From the NCBI RefSeq assembly GCF_017368475.1, contig NZ_JAFNJE010000016.1, forward strand, positions 1 through 64,000: 64,000 nucleotides of DNA, written 5' to 3'. Of the stretch, positions 1 through 9,851 are shown in pieces. The DNA is from Alteromonas sp. 5E99-2 (lineage in GTDB: Bacteria > Pseudomonadota > Gammaproteobacteria > Enterobacterales > Alteromonadaceae). The notes below the pieces were generated by a model. The model was given only the letters and a program-made list of their open reading frames with translations, had not been told where the DNA came from and ran no database searches. Within the stretch, counting starts at the first letter, position 1. Each line of letters opens with the position of its first letter. The translations under genes and the position numbers were made by a program.

Positions 1-36
1 TAAACCCAACTCGTTGAGTCATTTACCTGTCGAAGC

Positions 37-130
37 GGAGGCGCATTCTACAGAATATATGGGAGGCGTCAACGGCTATTTAAGAAATAAATGACATTAA
101 TTTTCAATCGACCAAACAGTATACGAAATT
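37..130 (-). promoter_or_regulatory. stable-RNA (rrn-type) promoter facing out of the window
   Basis: Read on the minus strand there is a -35 box TTGACG (67-72), a 16-base spacer and a -10 box TAGAAT (45-50), followed directly by the GC-rich discriminator GCGCCTCC. This arrangement is typical of ribosomal RNA P1 promoters under stringent (ppGpp/DksA) control. The 50 bases upstream (73-125) are very AT-rich, like an UP element. Transcription would leave the window at its left edge, so an rRNA operon, or less likely a tRNA operon, is inferred just outside. The boxes are seen; the identity of the transcribed gene is inference. Confidence 0.72.
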
Positions 131-263
131 AACGTTATCTCAACAAATTGAACTTATTTGAGAATAGGTTACTCTTAATAGATGGCTGTTTATTAAATAT
201 GATTAATTCGTATTTAATGAACTCAATACTAATATATACATAATATGGTGTGGTTTTATAATT

Positions 264-1031
264 ATGCGCAAACAGTTAATCGCCGCATTTACGATAGCGT
301 TTATTACTACGTCTACGAACGCGTCTTTGCAGACGTCATCTGAAAATGACGAACTCAGAGAAACATTCTTTAAACGACAAGTACAACAAAATGCTTCAGT
401 AGGTAGAGCCATACGCTCCATCGCCAGTCATTATCCGCAAGAAGCAGCATCATTCGTAGAAATAGCATTAACACAGTATCCGGAGAAACATAGGGAGATT
501 ATCTTTAGCGCAATATCCGCCCAACCTGCGGCAACTGAAGATATTGTACAGGCAGCGCTTGATAGTGGAGTGAGCTCCTGTCTCGATATAGTAGAGCTAG
601 CAATTATGGCCGAACCTAGCTATGTAGATTTCGTAGTAGATGTTGCCGCCGAATCTACACCAGACGAATTAGATGAGATAGTAAGAGTTGCTGTTATGAG
701 CCAGCCAGATTCTGCTGATCGTATCGTACAAACACTTGCCAAAAGCCATCCTAATAAGCTCGTTAATATACTGTCTACGGCAATGAACGCGGTTCCTTTA
801 GTCGGTGAATATATGGTAGATGCTCTTTTAGCAGTATTTCCAAATAAAGCTGAGGAAGTTGTTACCACCGCAGTGAGAGAAAGTTTAATTCAAAATAGTG
901 AGATAGAAAGCATCATGAGCGCAGCGCAAAATGCAGGCATAACTAATGGTGAGCTTCGTTCCTATGCTATGAAAGGTGGAGCAACTGAAACCCAAATAAG
1001 CAAAGCATTAACTACATCAATTATTGATTGA
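264..1031 (+). CDS. secreted alpha-helical 15-residue repeat protein, function unknown
   Basis: A 255-residue protein with an N-terminal signal peptide (basic MRK, hydrophobic residues 5-16, likely cleavage after Ala20). Residues 57-206 are ten consecutive 15-residue units without a gap, most starting with x-Pro and carrying Ile/Val at positions 8-9 and Ala/Leu at 12-13. Degenerate units precede (42-56) and follow (207-221). Each unit would form one short amphipathic helix, so a periplasmic or secreted alpha-solenoid is likely. I do not recognise the family and infer no function. The ribosome site is weak. It is transcribed divergently from the rrn-type promoter and shares a two-way terminator with rplQ. 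Confidence 0.85.
   Translation: MRKQLIAAFTIAFITTSTNASLQTSSENDELRETFFKRQVQQNASVGRAIRSIASHYPQEAASFVEIALTQYPEKHREIIFSAISAQPAATEDIVQAALDSGVSSCLDIVELAIMAEPSYVDFVVDVAAESTPDELDEIVRVAVMSQPDSADRIVQTLAKSHPNKLVNILSTAMNAVPLVGEYMVDALLAVFPNKAEEVVTTAVRESLIQNSEIESIMSAAQNAGITNGELRSYAMKGGATETQISKALTTSIID
432..881 (+). repeat. ten tandem 45-bp (15-codon) repeat units
   Basis: The coding sequence for residues 57-206 divides into ten consecutive 15-codon units whose protein pattern is x-P-x5-I/V-I/V-x2-A/L-A/L-x2. The DNA of the units has diverged, so this is an old protein-level repeat and not a recent tandem duplication. Confidence 0.8.
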
Positions 1032-1061
1032 TAACCACCTTTTGTACTATCTATCATCCAT

Positions 1062-1090
1062 AAAAAAACCCAGCTGATGCTGGGTTTTTT
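1062..1090. terminator. bidirectional intrinsic terminator
   Basis: The stem CCCAGC (1069-1074), loop TGAT and GCTGGG (1079-1084) are flanked by A7 on the left and T6 on the right. It can therefore stop transcription from the repeat-protein gene (plus) and from rplQ (minus), which converge here. Confidence 0.9.
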
Positions 1091-1123
1091 AAGTTCTAAA
1101 TAAATCAGAATCGAGAGTAAATT

Positions 1124-1525
1124 TTACTCTTCAGTTGCCAATTCAGCTTCTTCAGCATCTTCTACAACTGGACGATCAACTAACTCTACTAGAGCCATTG
1201 GTGCATTATCACCTGTACGGAAGCCACATTTCAAAATACGAATGTAACCACCTGGGCGTGTTTCATAACGCGGACCCAATTCGTTGAACAATTTACCTAC
1301 AACTTCTTTATCACCTGTACGAGCCATAGCTAACCTACGGTTTGCTACACTATCTTGCTTTGCAAGTGTGATAAGAGGCTCAATAACGCGACGTAACTCT
1401 TTCGCTTTAGGTAACGTCGTTTTTATCACTTCATGTTTAACCAACGATCCTGCCATGTTTTTGAACATAGCTTGACGATGGCTAGAGTTGCGATTCAACT
1501 GACGACCACTCTTACGATGGCGCAT
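1124..1525 (-). CDS. rplQ: 50S ribosomal protein L17
   Basis: Large-subunit protein L17, last gene of the alpha operon, 133 residues. The N-terminus [17 protein letters not shown] is the family hallmark, and the core ending in the LVELVDRP motif follows. The acidic C-terminal tail ([12 protein letters not shown]) varies between species. It lies 19 bases after rpoA and ends before the two-way hairpin terminator. Confidence 0.98.
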   Translation of the reverse strand: MRHRKSGRQLNRNSSHRQAMFKNMAGSLVKHEVIKTTLPKAKELRRVIEPLITLAKQDSVANRRLAMARTGDKEVVGKLFNELGPRYETRPGGYIRILKCGFRTGDNAPMALVELVDRPVVEDAEEAELATEE

Positions 1526-1544
1526 AGTCTTATCCTTCTAAAGA

Positions 1545-2531
1545 TTAATCTCTGTCTGCGATGCTTTCAGGTGGCCAATTTTCTAGGCGCATACCTAGAG
1601 ATAAACCACGTGAAGCAAGCACATCTTTAATTTCGGTCAACGACTTCTTACCAAGGTTAGGCGTTTTTAACAACTCAACCTCAGTACGCTGAACCAAATC
1701 ACCAATATACTGGATAGCTTCAGCTTTCAAACAGTTAGCTGAACGTACTGTAAGCTCAAGATCATCAACAGGGCGAAGTAGAATAGGATCGAATTCCGGC
1801 TTCTCTTCTTTCTGTTCTGGTACTGAAATATCACGCAATTCAACGAATGCGTCTAATTGTTCAGCAAGGATAGTAGCAGAACGACGAATAGCCTCTTCAG
1901 GATCTAATGTGCCGTTTGTTTCCATATCAATAATCAATTTGTCTAAATCTGTGCGTTGTTCAACACGCGCAGATTCAACAGAATAAGCAATACGCTCTAC
2001 TGGGCTGTATGAAGCATCAACCAGTAAACGACCGATTGGTCGATCATCTTCTTCAGAGGAACGGCGAATAGACGCTGGAACATAACCACGACCCATTTCT
2101 ACCTTGATGCGCATGCTTAATTCAGCTTCACCAGTCAGGGTACAAATAACGTGCTCAGGGTTAGCAATTTCTACGTCGCCATCGTGCTGAATATCTCCAG
2201 CAACAACTGGACCCGCACCTGACTTAACCAATGTTAAGGTTGCTTCGTTTTTGCCTTCTAGGCTAACTGCAAGACCTTTAAGATTAAGCAGAATATCGAT
2301 TACGTCTTCTTGTACACCTTCTTTGGTGCTGTATTCGTGCAACACGCCGTCTATTTCAACTTCCGTCACCGCGCAACCAGGCATCGATGATAAAAGTATA
2401 CGACGAAGGGCGTTACCAAGAGTGTGGCCAAAACCACGCTCTAACGGCTCTAGAGTTACTTTCGCACGAGTAGAAGAAACGTTTTCAATTTCCACTAATC
2501 TCGGTTTTAAGAATTCAGTCACAGAACCCAC
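1545..2531 (-). CDS. rpoA: RNA polymerase alpha subunit
   Basis: Alpha subunit, 328 residues, which dimerises to nucleate RNA polymerase assembly. The N-terminal domain (about 1-230) includes the [15 protein letters not shown] assembly segment. The C-terminal domain (about 245-320) contains RSANCLKAE, the region that binds UP elements and activators, and the [11 protein letters not shown] helix. The start is GTG at 2531 with AGAGGAAA upstream, giving [12 protein letters not shown]; no in-frame ATG fits the family N-terminus. It sits in its usual alpha-operon position between rpsD and rplQ. Confidence 0.98.
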   Translation of the reverse strand: MGSVTEFLKPRLVEIENVSSTRAKVTLEPLERGFGHTLGNALRRILLSSMPGCAVTEVEIDGVLHEYSTKEGVQEDVIDILLNLKGLAVSLEGKNEATLTLVKSGAGPVVAGDIQHDGDVEIANPEHVICTLTGEAELSMRIKVEMGRGYVPASIRRSSEEDDRPIGRLLVDASYSPVERIAYSVESARVEQRTDLDKLIIDMETNGTLDPEEAIRRSATILAEQLDAFVELRDISVPEQKEEKPEFDPILLRPVDDLELTVRSANCLKAEAIQYIGDLVQRTEVELLKTPNLGKKSLTEIKDVLASRGLSLGMRLENWPPESIADRD

Positions 2532-2573
2532 AATGTTTCCTCTTTAGTTAACTTTTCTCTATAAATCAAATGA

Positions 2574-3194
2574 TTACTTAGAGTAAAGTTCGACAATCAA
2601 CTGTTCGTTAATTTCGGCAGACAAGTCAGTTCTCTCAGGAACACGCTTGAATGTGCCTTCCATTTTGTTACTGTCTACTTCAATCCAGGTAGGCTTCTCA
2701 CGCTGGTCAGCCAGCTCTAAAGCTGCAACGATACGCGCTTGCTTTTTGGCTTTTTCGCGGACAGAAACCACATCCTCTGCCTTAACATTGAACGATGGGA
2801 TATTCACTACTTGGCCATTAACCACGATAGCTTTATGACTTACTAGTTGACGCGCTTCTGCACGAGTACTAGCAAATCCCATACGATAAACAACGTTATC
2901 AAGGCGCTGCTCTAAAAGTTGCAACAAGTTTTCACCTGTATTGCCTTTTAAACGCGCAGCTTCTTTGTAGTAGTTACGAAATTGTTTTTCTAACACGCCG
3001 TACATACGACGTACTTTTTGCTTCTCACGCAACTGAACACCGTAGTCAGACAAGCGGCCACGACGGGCTCCATGTTGACCAGGCGCAGAATCGACTTTAC
3101 ATTTAGAGTCTAGTGCGCGAACGCCGCTTTTCAAGAACAAATCTGTTCCTTCGCGACGGCTTAGTTTGAGTTTTGGACCCAAATATCTTGCCAT
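2574..3194 (-). CDS. rpsD: 30S ribosomal protein S4
   Basis: Primary 16S rRNA-binding protein S4, 206 residues, starting [16 protein letters not shown]. The S4 RNA-binding domain lies at about residues 95-157 ([20 protein letters not shown]). In Escherichia coli S4 represses its own operon by binding the rpsM leader; similar control is plausible here but unproven. It has no N-terminal zinc cysteines. Confidence 0.98.
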   Translation of the reverse strand: MARYLGPKLKLSRREGTDLFLKSGVRALDSKCKVDSAPGQHGARRGRLSDYGVQLREKQKVRRMYGVLEKQFRNYYKEAARLKGNTGENLLQLLEQRLDNVVYRMGFASTRAEARQLVSHKAIVVNGQVVNIPSFNVKAEDVVSVREKAKKQARIVAALELADQREKPTWIEVDSNKMEGTFKRVPERTDLSAEINEQLIVELYSK

Positions 3195-3218
3195 GATCTT
3201 TCTCCAACAGTCCGTCGA

Positions 3219-3611
3219 TTAAACGCGACGTTTTTTCGGTGGACGACAACCGTTGTGAGGAATAGGTGTCACATCGGTAATGTTTGTGATCTTGTAACCA
3301 GTTGCATTTAGAGCGCGGATAGCCGATTCACGACCAGGACCAGGACCCTTTACAAATACTTCTAGGTTTTTTAGACCGTACTCTTGTGCAGCTACGCCTG
3401 CACGCTCCGCAGCTACCTGAGCAGCAAATGGTGTAGATTTACGTGAACCACGGAAACCTGAACCACCTGATGTCGCCCATGCAAGTGCATTGCCTTGGCG
3501 GTCTGTGATAGTCACAATTGTATTGTTGAAAGACGCATGGATATGAGCCATACCGTCTGCAACCTGACGTTTAGCGCGCTTACGCGTGCTACGAGCTGGT
3601 GCTTTTGCCAT
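3219..3611 (-). CDS. rpsK: 30S ribosomal protein S11
   Basis: S11, 130 residues, a platform protein of the small subunit near the Shine-Dalgarno contact region. The family signatures [19 protein letters not shown] and the C-terminal [15 protein letters not shown] are complete. It lies 15 bases after rpsM in the alpha operon. Confidence 0.98.
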   Translation of the reverse strand: MAKAPARSTRKRAKRQVADGMAHIHASFNNTIVTITDRQGNALAWATSGGSGFRGSRKSTPFAAQVAAERAGVAAQEYGLKNLEVFVKGPGPGRESAIRALNATGYKITNITDVTPIPHNGCRPPKKRRV

Positions 3612-3626
3612 AACTAAGTTCCCCGT

Positions 3627-3983
3627 TTACTTTTTAATTGGCTTACGAGGACCTTTACGGGTACGCGCATTAGTTTTAGTGCGCTGACCACGTAGAGGCA
3701 AGCTACGACGGTGGCGAATACCACGGAAGCAACCCAGGTCCATCAAACGTTTGATGCTCATTGAAACTTCACGGCGTAAATCACCTTCTACGGTAAATTT
3801 CGCCACTTCGTCACGAAGCTTATCGATTGTTGTTTCATCAAGATCTTTGATCTTGGTTTCTTCTGCAACACCAGCAGAAACGCAAATCTCTTTAGCACGA
3901 GTTGCGCCAATACCGAAGATCGCTTGGAGAGCGATAACAGTATGCTTGTGTTCAGGGATGTTAATGCCAGCAATACGGGCCAT
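3627..3983 (-). CDS. rpsM: 30S ribosomal protein S13
   Basis: S13, 118 residues, a small-subunit head protein that contacts the large subunit and P-site tRNA. It starts [14 protein letters not shown] and ends with the basic tail [18 protein letters not shown]. It is the first gene of the alpha operon. AGAGGAG stands upstream of the ATG, and the leader (3984-4080) is where S4 feedback control would be expected. Confidence 0.98.
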   Translation of the reverse strand: MARIAGINIPEHKHTVIALQAIFGIGATRAKEICVSAGVAEETKIKDLDETTIDKLRDEVAKFTVEGDLRREVSMSIKRLMDLGCFRGIRHRRSLPLRGQRTKTNARTRKGPRKPIKK

Positions 3984-4030
3984 TAACAGTACTCCTCTTA
4001 ATTAAATGTTGGCAGCCTAAAAAGCCCGTT

Positions 4031-4059
4031 AGGATACTTATCCACCAACAAAATTGCAA
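4031..4059 (-). promoter_or_regulatory. candidate alpha-operon promoter
   Basis: On the minus strand TTGCAA (4054-4059) and TATCCT (4031-4036) are separated by 17 bases, just after the terminator-like hairpin and about 48 bases before rpsM. Both boxes are imperfect, so this is a candidate only. Confidence 0.35.
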
Positions 4060-4080
4060 CTTAAGGTAGACGTTTTGCAA

Positions 4081-4115
4081 TAAAAATACCGGCAACGAGT
4101 ATGCGTCACCGGTAT
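4081..4115 (-). terminator. terminator or attenuator between spc and alpha operons
   Basis: On the minus strand ATACCGGTGAC and GTTGCCGGTAT form an 11-bp stem (4115-4105 with 4096-4086, loop of 8) followed by T5. Two pairs are G-U wobbles that only exist in the minus-strand RNA, which supports leftward action. It follows rpmJ and precedes rpsM. Confidence 0.75.
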
Positions 4116-4144
4116 CTACAAAACAAATACCACTTTTAGTGAGA

Positions 4145-4261
4145 CTAGCCTTGCCTTTGCTTATGCTTAGGGTCAGTGTTGCAAATTACTCGCACAACGC
4201 CGTTGCGCTTAATAACTTTACAATTACGGCAAATCTTTTTTACTGATGCACGAACTTTCAT
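4145..4261 (-). CDS. rpmJ: 50S ribosomal protein L36
   Basis: L36, 38 residues: [15 protein letters not shown] at the start and DPKHKQRQG at the end. Cys11, Cys14, Cys27 and His33 make the zinc site, so this is the zinc-containing form. It is the last gene of the spc operon, 24 bases after secY, and is followed by the hairpin terminator. Confidence 0.97.
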   Translation of the reverse strand: MKVRASVKKICRNCKVIKRNGVVRVICNTDPKHKQRQG

Positions 4262-4285
4262 TACATCACTCCTTATTTGCAATAC

Positions 4286-5605
4286 TTAGCGGCCGTAGCC
4301 TTTAAGGTTTGCTTTTTTCAGAACAGAGTCATATTGACTTGACATCAAATGAGTCTGCACCTGCGCCATGAAATCCATGATAACCACAACAATGATAAGT
4401 AACGAAGTACCACCAAAGTAGAACGGAACGTTCCAAGTGAGTAACATAAATTCAGGCACTAAACATACAAAGGTTATGTATAAAGCGCCAGCTAACGTTA
4501 GGCGAGTCATTACTTTATCTATGTACTTCGACGTTTGTTCACCAGGACGAATCCCAGGAATAAACGCGCCTGATTTTTTCAAGTTATCTGCTGTATCACG
4601 AGGGTTAAATACCAACGCAGTATAGAAGAAACAAAAGAAAATAATCGCAGCAGCATAAAGCATCACATACAAAGGTTGACCAGGCGAAAGTAATAACGAT
4701 ACGTCCTGCAACCATGAAAATGATTCATTCGTTCCAACCCAGCCCGCTATGGTACTAGGGAACAAAATGATACTCGAAGCAAAAATTGGCGGAATAACAC
4801 CAGCCATGTTTACCTTTAGAGGTAAGTGAGAACTTTGCGCTGCAAAAACTTTACGTCCTTGCTGGCGCTTTGCGTAATTCACAACAATACGTCGTTGTGC
4901 GCGTTCTACAAATACAACCAAATAGGTTAGGCCTATGATTATAACACCAATTAGAAGCAACAACAGGATGTTAATATCACCTTGCTTTGCTTGTTCTGCT
5001 GTTTGGCCAATTGCCGTAGGCAAACCAGCGACAATACCAGCAAAAATTAGAATAGAGATACCGTTACCGATACCTCTTTCAGTAATTTGCTCACCTAACC
5101 ACATTAGGAACATCGTTCCCGTAACTAAGCTAACAACAGCTGTAAAGTAAAACCCGAGCCCGGGATTAACAACCAAACCATTAATCAGGTTAGGCAAGCC
5201 TGTCGCAATACCAAAGGATTGAACCGTCGCCAATACCAACGTTAAGTAACGGGTGTATTGACTGATTTTGCGTTTACCTGCCTCACCTTCTTTTTTCAGC
5301 TCCATCATTGGTGGATGCATCACTGAGAGCAACTGAATAACAATGGAAGCTGTAATGTATGGCATTATCCCTAAAGCCAGAACTGACGCTCGTTCAAGAG
5401 CTCCACCGGAGAACATATTAAATACTTCAACGATAGTGCCTTTTTGTTGTTCGAACAATTCAGACAGTACTACAGGGTCAATTCCAGGAATAGGGACATA
5501 AGAACCTAAACGGAATACAAACACCGCTCCAAGTACAAACAACAACCTTGATTTAAGCTCACTCAAGCCGCTTTTAGCGCCCGAATCCAATCCTGGTTTA
5601 GCCAT
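4286..5605 (-). CDS. secY: preprotein translocase channel SecY
   Basis: Pore subunit of the SecYEG inner-membrane translocon, 439 residues with about ten membrane helices. The family marker [14 protein letters not shown] is near the N-terminus, and cytoplasmic loops with [16 protein letters not shown] and [13 protein letters not shown] contact SecA and the ribosome. It lies 5 bases after rplO in the spc operon, the usual position. Confidence 0.98.
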   Translation of the reverse strand: MAKPGLDSGAKSGLSELKSRLLFVLGAVFVFRLGSYVPIPGIDPVVLSELFEQQKGTIVEVFNMFSGGALERASVLALGIMPYITASIVIQLLSVMHPPMMELKKEGEAGKRKISQYTRYLTLVLATVQSFGIATGLPNLINGLVVNPGLGFYFTAVVSLVTGTMFLMWLGEQITERGIGNGISILIFAGIVAGLPTAIGQTAEQAKQGDINILLLLLIGVIIIGLTYLVVFVERAQRRIVVNYAKRQQGRKVFAAQSSHLPLKVNMAGVIPPIFASSIILFPSTIAGWVGTNESFSWLQDVSLLLSPGQPLYVMLYAAAIIFFCFFYTALVFNPRDTADNLKKSGAFIPGIRPGEQTSKYIDKVMTRLTLAGALYITFVCLVPEFMLLTWNVPFYFGGTSLLIIVVVIMDFMAQVQTHLMSSQYDSVLKKANLKGYGR

Positions 5606-5610
5606 TTAGA

Positions 5611-6045
5611 TTATTCCTCTACCTTACCGCCGGCGGCTTGAATTGCTTCAAGTGCGCCTTTTGTAACCTTTAATCCGCTGATAGTAACAGCACGTGAAAC
5701 TTCACCGCTTTTTACTACTTTAACAAATAACACATCTTTTTTGATGAGGTTAGCTGCTTTCAACGTTTCAAGAGAAACTACGTCACCTTCAACCTTGCCA
5801 ATTTCAGTCAATGTAACTTGGTCTGTAACAAAACCAACACGTGACGTGAAACCAAACTTAGGTAGACGACGCTGGATAGGCATTTGACCACCTTCGAATC
5901 CAGGTTTTACAGAACCACCAGAGCGACTTTTTTGACCTTTATGGCCTCGTCCGCCTGTTTTTCCTAAACCTGAACCGATACCACGGCCAACACGCTTACC
6001 TGTATTTTTAGCTCCTGGTGCAGGAGCAATAGTATTTAAACGCAT
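5611..6045 (-). CDS. rplO: 50S ribosomal protein L15
   Basis: L15, 144 residues, an assembly protein of the large subunit. The N-terminus [20 protein letters not shown] and the long glycine/basic extension [19 protein letters not shown], which threads into rRNA, are complete. It follows rpmD by 3 bases. Confidence 0.98.
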   Translation of the reverse strand: MRLNTIAPAPGAKNTGKRVGRGIGSGLGKTGGRGHKGQKSRSGGSVKPGFEGGQMPIQRRLPKFGFTSRVGFVTDQVTLTEIGKVEGDVVSLETLKAANLIKKDVLFVKVVKSGEVSRAVTISGLKVTKGALEAIQAAGGKVEE

Positions 6046-6048
6046 ATC

Positions 6049-6228
6049 TTACTCCTCCACTATCTCAACCATGTAATGAACACGGTTGATCATGCCACGA
6101 ACAGATGGGGTGTCTTCCAACTCACGAACATGGTTTATTTTACGAAGGCCTAAGCCCTTGAGCGTCGCTTTGTGCTTTGGCAAACGGCCAATCGCACTTT
6201 TAGTTTGCTTAACTTTAATCGTAGCCAT
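6049..6228 (-). CDS. rpmD: 50S ribosomal protein L30
   Basis: L30, 59 residues, translated from the minus strand as [20 protein letters not shown] through to HYMVEIVEE. The [17 protein letters not shown] segment is the family signature. It lies between rpsE (6-base gap) and rplO (3-base gap) as in other spc operons. Confidence 0.97.
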   Translation of the reverse strand: MATIKVKQTKSAIGRLPKHKATLKGLGLRKINHVRELEDTPSVRGMINRVHYMVEIVEE

Positions 6229-6234
6229 GTCTGA

Positions 6235-6738
6235 TTACCCCAAAATTTCGTCTACAGGCAAACCACGCTTCGCAGCAACTTGTGCTGGAGAGTTCATCGC
6301 TGTAAGTGCATCAATAGTTGCACGTACTACGTTGATTGGGTTTGTTGAACCGTAGCATTTTGAAAGTACGTTTTGTACGCCAGCAACTTCTAATACTGCA
6401 CGCATCGCACCACCAGCAATAATACCGGTACCTTCTGATGCAGGCTGCATATAAACTTTAGAACCTGAATGACGACCTTTAATTGGGTGCTGTAGCGTGT
6501 GCCCGTTCAAGTCAACGTCAACCATATTGCGACGTGCCTTTTCCATTGCTTTTTGGATTGCAGCTGGCACTTCACGTGCTTTACCGTAACCAAAACCAAC
6601 GCGACCACTGCCATCACCAACAACCGTTAGTGCAGTAAAGCTGAATATACGTCCACCTTTAACTACTTTTGAAACACGGTTAACAGCGATTAGCTTTTCT
6701 AACAAGTCACCTTGTTGTTGAACTTCTTGTTTAGCCAT
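6235..6738 (-). CDS. rpsE: 30S ribosomal protein S5
   Basis: S5, 167 residues, involved in translational accuracy and mRNA helicase activity. The N-terminal double-stranded RNA-binding part contains [20 protein letters not shown] and the loop [14 protein letters not shown]. The C-terminal part contains [15 protein letters not shown]. It is in the normal spc-operon place. Confidence 0.98.
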   Translation of the reverse strand: MAKQEVQQQGDLLEKLIAVNRVSKVVKGGRIFSFTALTVVGDGSGRVGFGYGKAREVPAAIQKAMEKARRNMVDVDLNGHTLQHPIKGRHSGSKVYMQPASEGTGIIAGGAMRAVLEVAGVQNVLSKCYGSTNPINVVRATIDALTAMNSPAQVAAKRGLPVDEILG

Positions 6739-6747
6739 GATCTACTC

Positions 6748-7101
6748 CTAGAACTGAAGGCCTGCTTCGCGAGCGGCATCGGCTAATGCTTTAACGCGAC
6801 CGTGGTATTTAAAACCGCTGCGATCAAAAGCCACTGTCTTAATGCCTTTTTCGATCGCACGTTCTGCTATTGCTTTACCAACAGCAGACGCTGCTTCAGC
6901 GTTACCAGTAGATTTAAGATCTTGTTTTAGACCTGTTTCTACAGTTGATGCTGCCGCCAATACTTCAGAACCGCTAGGCGCGATTAACTGAGCGTAAATG
7001 TGGCGAGGTGTACGGTTTATTACCAAACGATGCGCAGCAAGTTCGGCGATTTTTTTACGCGCGCGTGTAGCGCGACGAATACGAGCTGATTTTTTATTCA
7101 T
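6748..7101 (-). CDS. rplR: 50S ribosomal protein L18
   Basis: L18, 117 residues, binds 5S rRNA with L5. I chose ATG at 7101 ([17 protein letters not shown]) because it matches the family N-terminus and has AGGTGAG about 8 bases upstream. A GTG four codons earlier (7113) has no such site. The C-terminus [20 protein letters not shown] is canonical. Confidence 0.97.
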   Translation of the reverse strand: MNKKSARIRRATRARKKIAELAAHRLVINRTPRHIYAQLIAPSGSEVLAAASTVETGLKQDLKSTGNAEAASAVGKAIAERAIEKGIKTVAFDRSGFKYHGRVKALADAAREAGLQF

Positions 7102-7113
7102 CGTATTACTCAC

Positions 7114-7647
7114 CTACTTTTTCTTAGCTTCTTTGCGACGAACCATTTCGTCTGCGTAACGAACACCCTTACCTTTATAAGGCTCTGGTGGACGCCATGC
7201 GCGAATATTCGCTGCAATTTGGCCAACTGCTTGTTTATCGGCGCCTTTGACGACGATTTCAGTTTGACTTGGCGTTTCGACAGAAATACCTTCAGGCATT
7301 TCAACAACAACCGGGTGAGAAAAACCTAATGTAAGGTTTAGCTTTTTACCTTGCGCTTGCGCACGGTAACCAACACCATTTAGTTGAAGTTTCTTTTCGA
7401 AACCTTGAGATACACCGACAACCATTGAATTCAATAGTGCGCGAGCTGTACCAGCTTGAGCCCAACCATCTACATAACCTTCGCGAGGTGAAGTAGTAAG
7501 TTGACCATCAGCTTGTGCAACCTCAACAGCATCGTTGAAAACACGGCTTAGCGTGCCATTTTTCCCTTTTACAGAAACTTCCTGACCGTTGATAGAAACT
7601 TCAACGCCAGATAGAACTGATACGGGTGCTTTTGCTACTCGTGACAT
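7114..7647 (-). CDS. rplF: 50S ribosomal protein L6
   Basis: L6, 177 residues, made of two related RNA-binding lobes. The signature near the C-terminus, [19 protein letters not shown], is intact. It lies 13 bases after rpsH. Confidence 0.98.
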   Translation of the reverse strand: MSRVAKAPVSVLSGVEVSINGQEVSVKGKNGTLSRVFNDAVEVAQADGQLTTSPREGYVDGWAQAGTARALLNSMVVGVSQGFEKKLQLNGVGYRAQAQGKKLNLTLGFSHPVVVEMPEGISVETPSQTEIVVKGADKQAVGQIAANIRAWRPPEPYKGKGVRYADEMVRRKEAKKK

Positions 7648-7660
7648 CTTTATTCTCCCG

Positions 7661-8053
7661 TTATGCTACATAACCGATGATCTCACCGCCCATGCCTGCT
7701 TTACGCGCAGCACGGTCAGTCATCACACCTTTAGAAGTAGACACGATTGCAACGCCTAGTCCACCTAATACCTTTGGAAGCTCATCTTTTTTCTTATAGA
7801 TGCGCAAACCAGGGCGGCTAACACGCTCGATAGTATCGATAACTTTTTTGCCTTCGAAATACTTTAAAGTAACTTCTAGGACAGGTTTAACGTCACCAGA
7901 CACTGCGTAATCAGTAATATAACCTTCGCTCTTAAGAACGCCTGCTATAGATACACGCAATTTAGAAGAAGGCATCGCAATTGATACTTTCTGTGCCATC
8001 TGGCCGTTACGGATGCGGGTAAACATATCCGCGATAGGATCTTGCATACTCAT
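7661..8053 (-). CDS. rpsH: 30S ribosomal protein S8
   Basis: S8, 130 residues, a primary binder of 16S rRNA helix 21. It starts [18 protein letters not shown] and carries the C-terminal RNA-binding motif [15 protein letters not shown]. In E. coli S8 is the translational repressor of the spc operon, acting at the start of rplE; whether the site is kept here was not tested. Confidence 0.98.
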   Translation of the reverse strand: MSMQDPIADMFTRIRNGQMAQKVSIAMPSSKLRVSIAGVLKSEGYITDYAVSGDVKPVLEVTLKYFEGKKVIDTIERVSRPGLRIYKKKDELPKVLGGLGVAIVSTSKGVMTDRAARKAGMGGEIIGYVA

Positions 8054-8065
8054 TTGTGCTACTCC

Positions 8066-8371
8066 TTACCAGCTGGCTTTTTTCAAGCCAGGGACTTCGC
8101 CACGCATCGCAGCTTCACGAAGCTTGATACGGCTAAGACCAAATTTGCGTAGGTAACCATGTGGACGGCCAGTAACACGACAGCGGTTCTGCTGACGTGA
8201 ACGACTTGAATCACGTGGCAATTGTTGTAGCTTGAGTACAGCATCCCAACGTTCTTCTTCAGAAGCGTTGACATCGCTGATAATCGCTTTAAGTGCAGCG
8301 CGTTTCGCTCCAAACTTAGCAACTAGCTTAGTTCGTTTCGCTTCGCGAGCTTTCATTGATTCTTTTGCCAT
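8066..8371 (-). CDS. rpsN: 30S ribosomal protein S14
   Basis: S14, 101 residues, the long zinc-independent form without the CxxC motifs. The RNA-binding segment [19 protein letters not shown] and the end [11 protein letters not shown] are canonical. It lies between rplE and rpsH. Confidence 0.98.
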   Translation of the reverse strand: MAKESMKAREAKRTKLVAKFGAKRAALKAIISDVNASEEERWDAVLKLQQLPRDSSRSRQQNRCRVTGRPHGYLRKFGLSRIKLREAAMRGEVPGLKKASW

Positions 8372-8382
8372 AACCCTACACC

Positions 8383-8922
8383 TTATTTTTTAAACGGGAA
8401 GTTAAACGCAGTTAAAAGCGCGCGCGACTCATCGTCTGTATTCGCACTGGTAGTGATAGTAATATCCATACCGCGAATCTTATCCACTTTATCGAAATCG
8501 ATTTCAGGGAAAATGATTTGTTCACGCACACCCATACTGTAGTTTCCACGTCCGTCAAAAGACTTTGCGTTTAAACCACGGAAGTCGCGGATACGAGGAA
8601 TTGCTATTGAGATTAAACGCTCAAGGAATTCCCACATACGCTCGCCACGTAGGGTTACTTTACAGCCAATCGGATAACCTTCACGGATTTTAAAACCCGC
8701 AACAGATTTTCTTGCAACAGTAACAATTGGTTTCTGACCGGCGATAGCCGCCATATCAGATTGTGCTGCTTCCAACACCTTCTTGTCACTGATTGCCTCA
8801 CCTAAACCCATGTTTAGAGTGATTTTTTCTATCCGAGGGACTTGCATGACGCTTTTGTACCCGAACTGCTTAGCAAGTTCAGCTACTACTGTTTCTTTAT
8901 AGAAATCATGCAGTTTCGCCAT
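8383..8922 (-). CDS. rplE: 50S ribosomal protein L5
   Basis: L5, 179 residues, binds 5S rRNA and contacts P-site tRNA. I chose ATG at 8922 ([13 protein letters not shown]) because it matches family N-termini and has GGAG about 8 bases upstream; a TTG four codons earlier would use that same GGAG as coding sequence. NMGLGEA and [15 protein letters not shown] are family motifs. Confidence 0.97.
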   Translation of the reverse strand: MAKLHDFYKETVVAELAKQFGYKSVMQVPRIEKITLNMGLGEAISDKKVLEAAQSDMAAIAGQKPIVTVARKSVAGFKIREGYPIGCKVTLRGERMWEFLERLISIAIPRIRDFRGLNAKSFDGRGNYSMGVREQIIFPEIDFDKVDKIRGMDITITTSANTDDESRALLTAFNFPFKK

Positions 8923-8938
8923 CGTACTCTCCAATTAA

Positions 8939-9253
8939 TTAAACTAGTTCACCGTTTGATTTGAAGACACGAACTTTCTTGCCTTCTTCAACACGGAATC
9001 CAATTCGGTCTGCTTTACCAGTTGCGGGGTTAACCACAGCAACGTTTGAAACATGGATAGCGGCCTCTTTCTCGATAATTCCACCCGGCTCACCCAATTG
9101 AGGGTTTGGCTTGGTGTGTTTCTTAACGATACTTACGCCTTCTACCACTACACGGTCATCAGATGCCAGAACACGCAAAACTTTGCCTTGCTTGCCTTTA
9201 TCTTTACCCGCCAATACGACTACTTCATCATCACGACGAATTTTTCTAGCCAT
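8939..9253 (-). CDS. rplX: 50S ribosomal protein L24
   Basis: L24, 104 residues, an early assembly protein of the large subunit. The KOW motif lies near the N-terminus ([18 protein letters not shown]), followed by [13 protein letters not shown]. It lies 12 bases after rplN. Confidence 0.98.
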   Translation of the reverse strand: MARKIRRDDEVVVLAGKDKGKQGKVLRVLASDDRVVVEGVSIVKKHTKPNPQLGEPGGIIEKEAAIHVSNVAVVNPATGKADRIGFRVEEGKKVRVFKSNGELV

Positions 9254-9265
9254 TATCGTGACTCC

Positions 9266-9634
9266 TTATAGTACCTCTGGGGCCAGTGAGATAATCTTCA
9301 TGAAGTTATCACTTCGAAGCTCACGGGTTACCGGTCCAAAGATACGCGTACCAATTGGTTGCTTACTTGCGTTTAGCAACACGGCTGCGTTGTTATCAAA
9401 ACGGATCGTTGAACCGTCAGGACGACGAACGCCTTTTCTAGTACGCACCACCACTGCATTTAGTACGTCACCTTTCTTAACTTTACCGCGAGGAATTGCT
9501 TCCTTAACAGTAACTTTAATGACGTCACCAATATGTGCATAACGGCGATGCGAGCCACCAAGAACCTTAATACACTGAACCCTGCGAGCGCCGCTGTTGT
9601 CAGCAACATCCAGGTTAGTTTGCATTTGGATCAT
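9266..9634 (-). CDS. rplN: 50S ribosomal protein L14
   Basis: L14, 122 residues, part of an intersubunit bridge. The start [20 protein letters not shown] and the signature [20 protein letters not shown] are canonical. It is the first gene of the spc operon and has its own promoter region. The S10-operon genes (rpsQ, rpmC, rplP, rpsC and others) normally found just upstream are absent from this side of the window. Confidence 0.98.
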   Translation of the reverse strand: MIQMQTNLDVADNSGARRVQCIKVLGGSHRRYAHIGDVIKVTVKEAIPRGKVKKGDVLNAVVVRTRKGVRRPDGSTIRFDNNAAVLLNASKQPIGTRIFGPVTRELRSDNFMKIISLAPEVL

Positions 9635-9724
9635 GTGAGTGCTCCGCTGTTAAATTACGACCTAAATCAGGTCTTAAAAGCTTTAAAAACAAGCGATATT
9701 ACTTATTTTTAATACATACCCCCA

Positions 9725-9765
9725 TAAAAAGGGCGCGAAATGATAACAGATATTACGAGGAAGAG
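9725..9765 (-). promoter_or_regulatory. spc operon promoter
   Basis: On the minus strand TGTTATCAT, an extended -10 with TATCAT at 9740-9745, is followed by TTCGCGCCC. This resembles the E. coli spc promoter core (a TATAAT-like box followed by a GC-rich GCGCCC discriminator). No strong -35 box is visible at 17 bases. It lies about 105 bases before rplN, and the leader between them is not coding. Confidence 0.6.
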
Positions 9766-9808
9766 ATAGGTCGATATTGAATTAATTTTAAACTATTTGC
9801 AGATTTGC

Positions 9809-9831
9809 CCCCTCCTCAGAAAAAGGAGGGG
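9809..9831 (-). terminator. GC-rich hairpin after the lipoprotein gene
   Basis: CCCCTCC (9809-9815), a 9-base loop and GGAGGGG (9825-9831) form a perfect 7-bp GC stem 20 bases beyond the lipoprotein stop. Neither side has a T run, so it could be a weak or factor-assisted terminator, insulating the spc promoter from read-through. Confidence 0.5.
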
Positions 9832-9851
9832 TAAAAGTGAAGTTAAGGCTC

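Noticed and set aside
7102-7113. Longer rplR start (GTG at 7113)
   Set aside because: The ATG at 7101 matches the family N-terminus and has AGGTGAG at proper distance.
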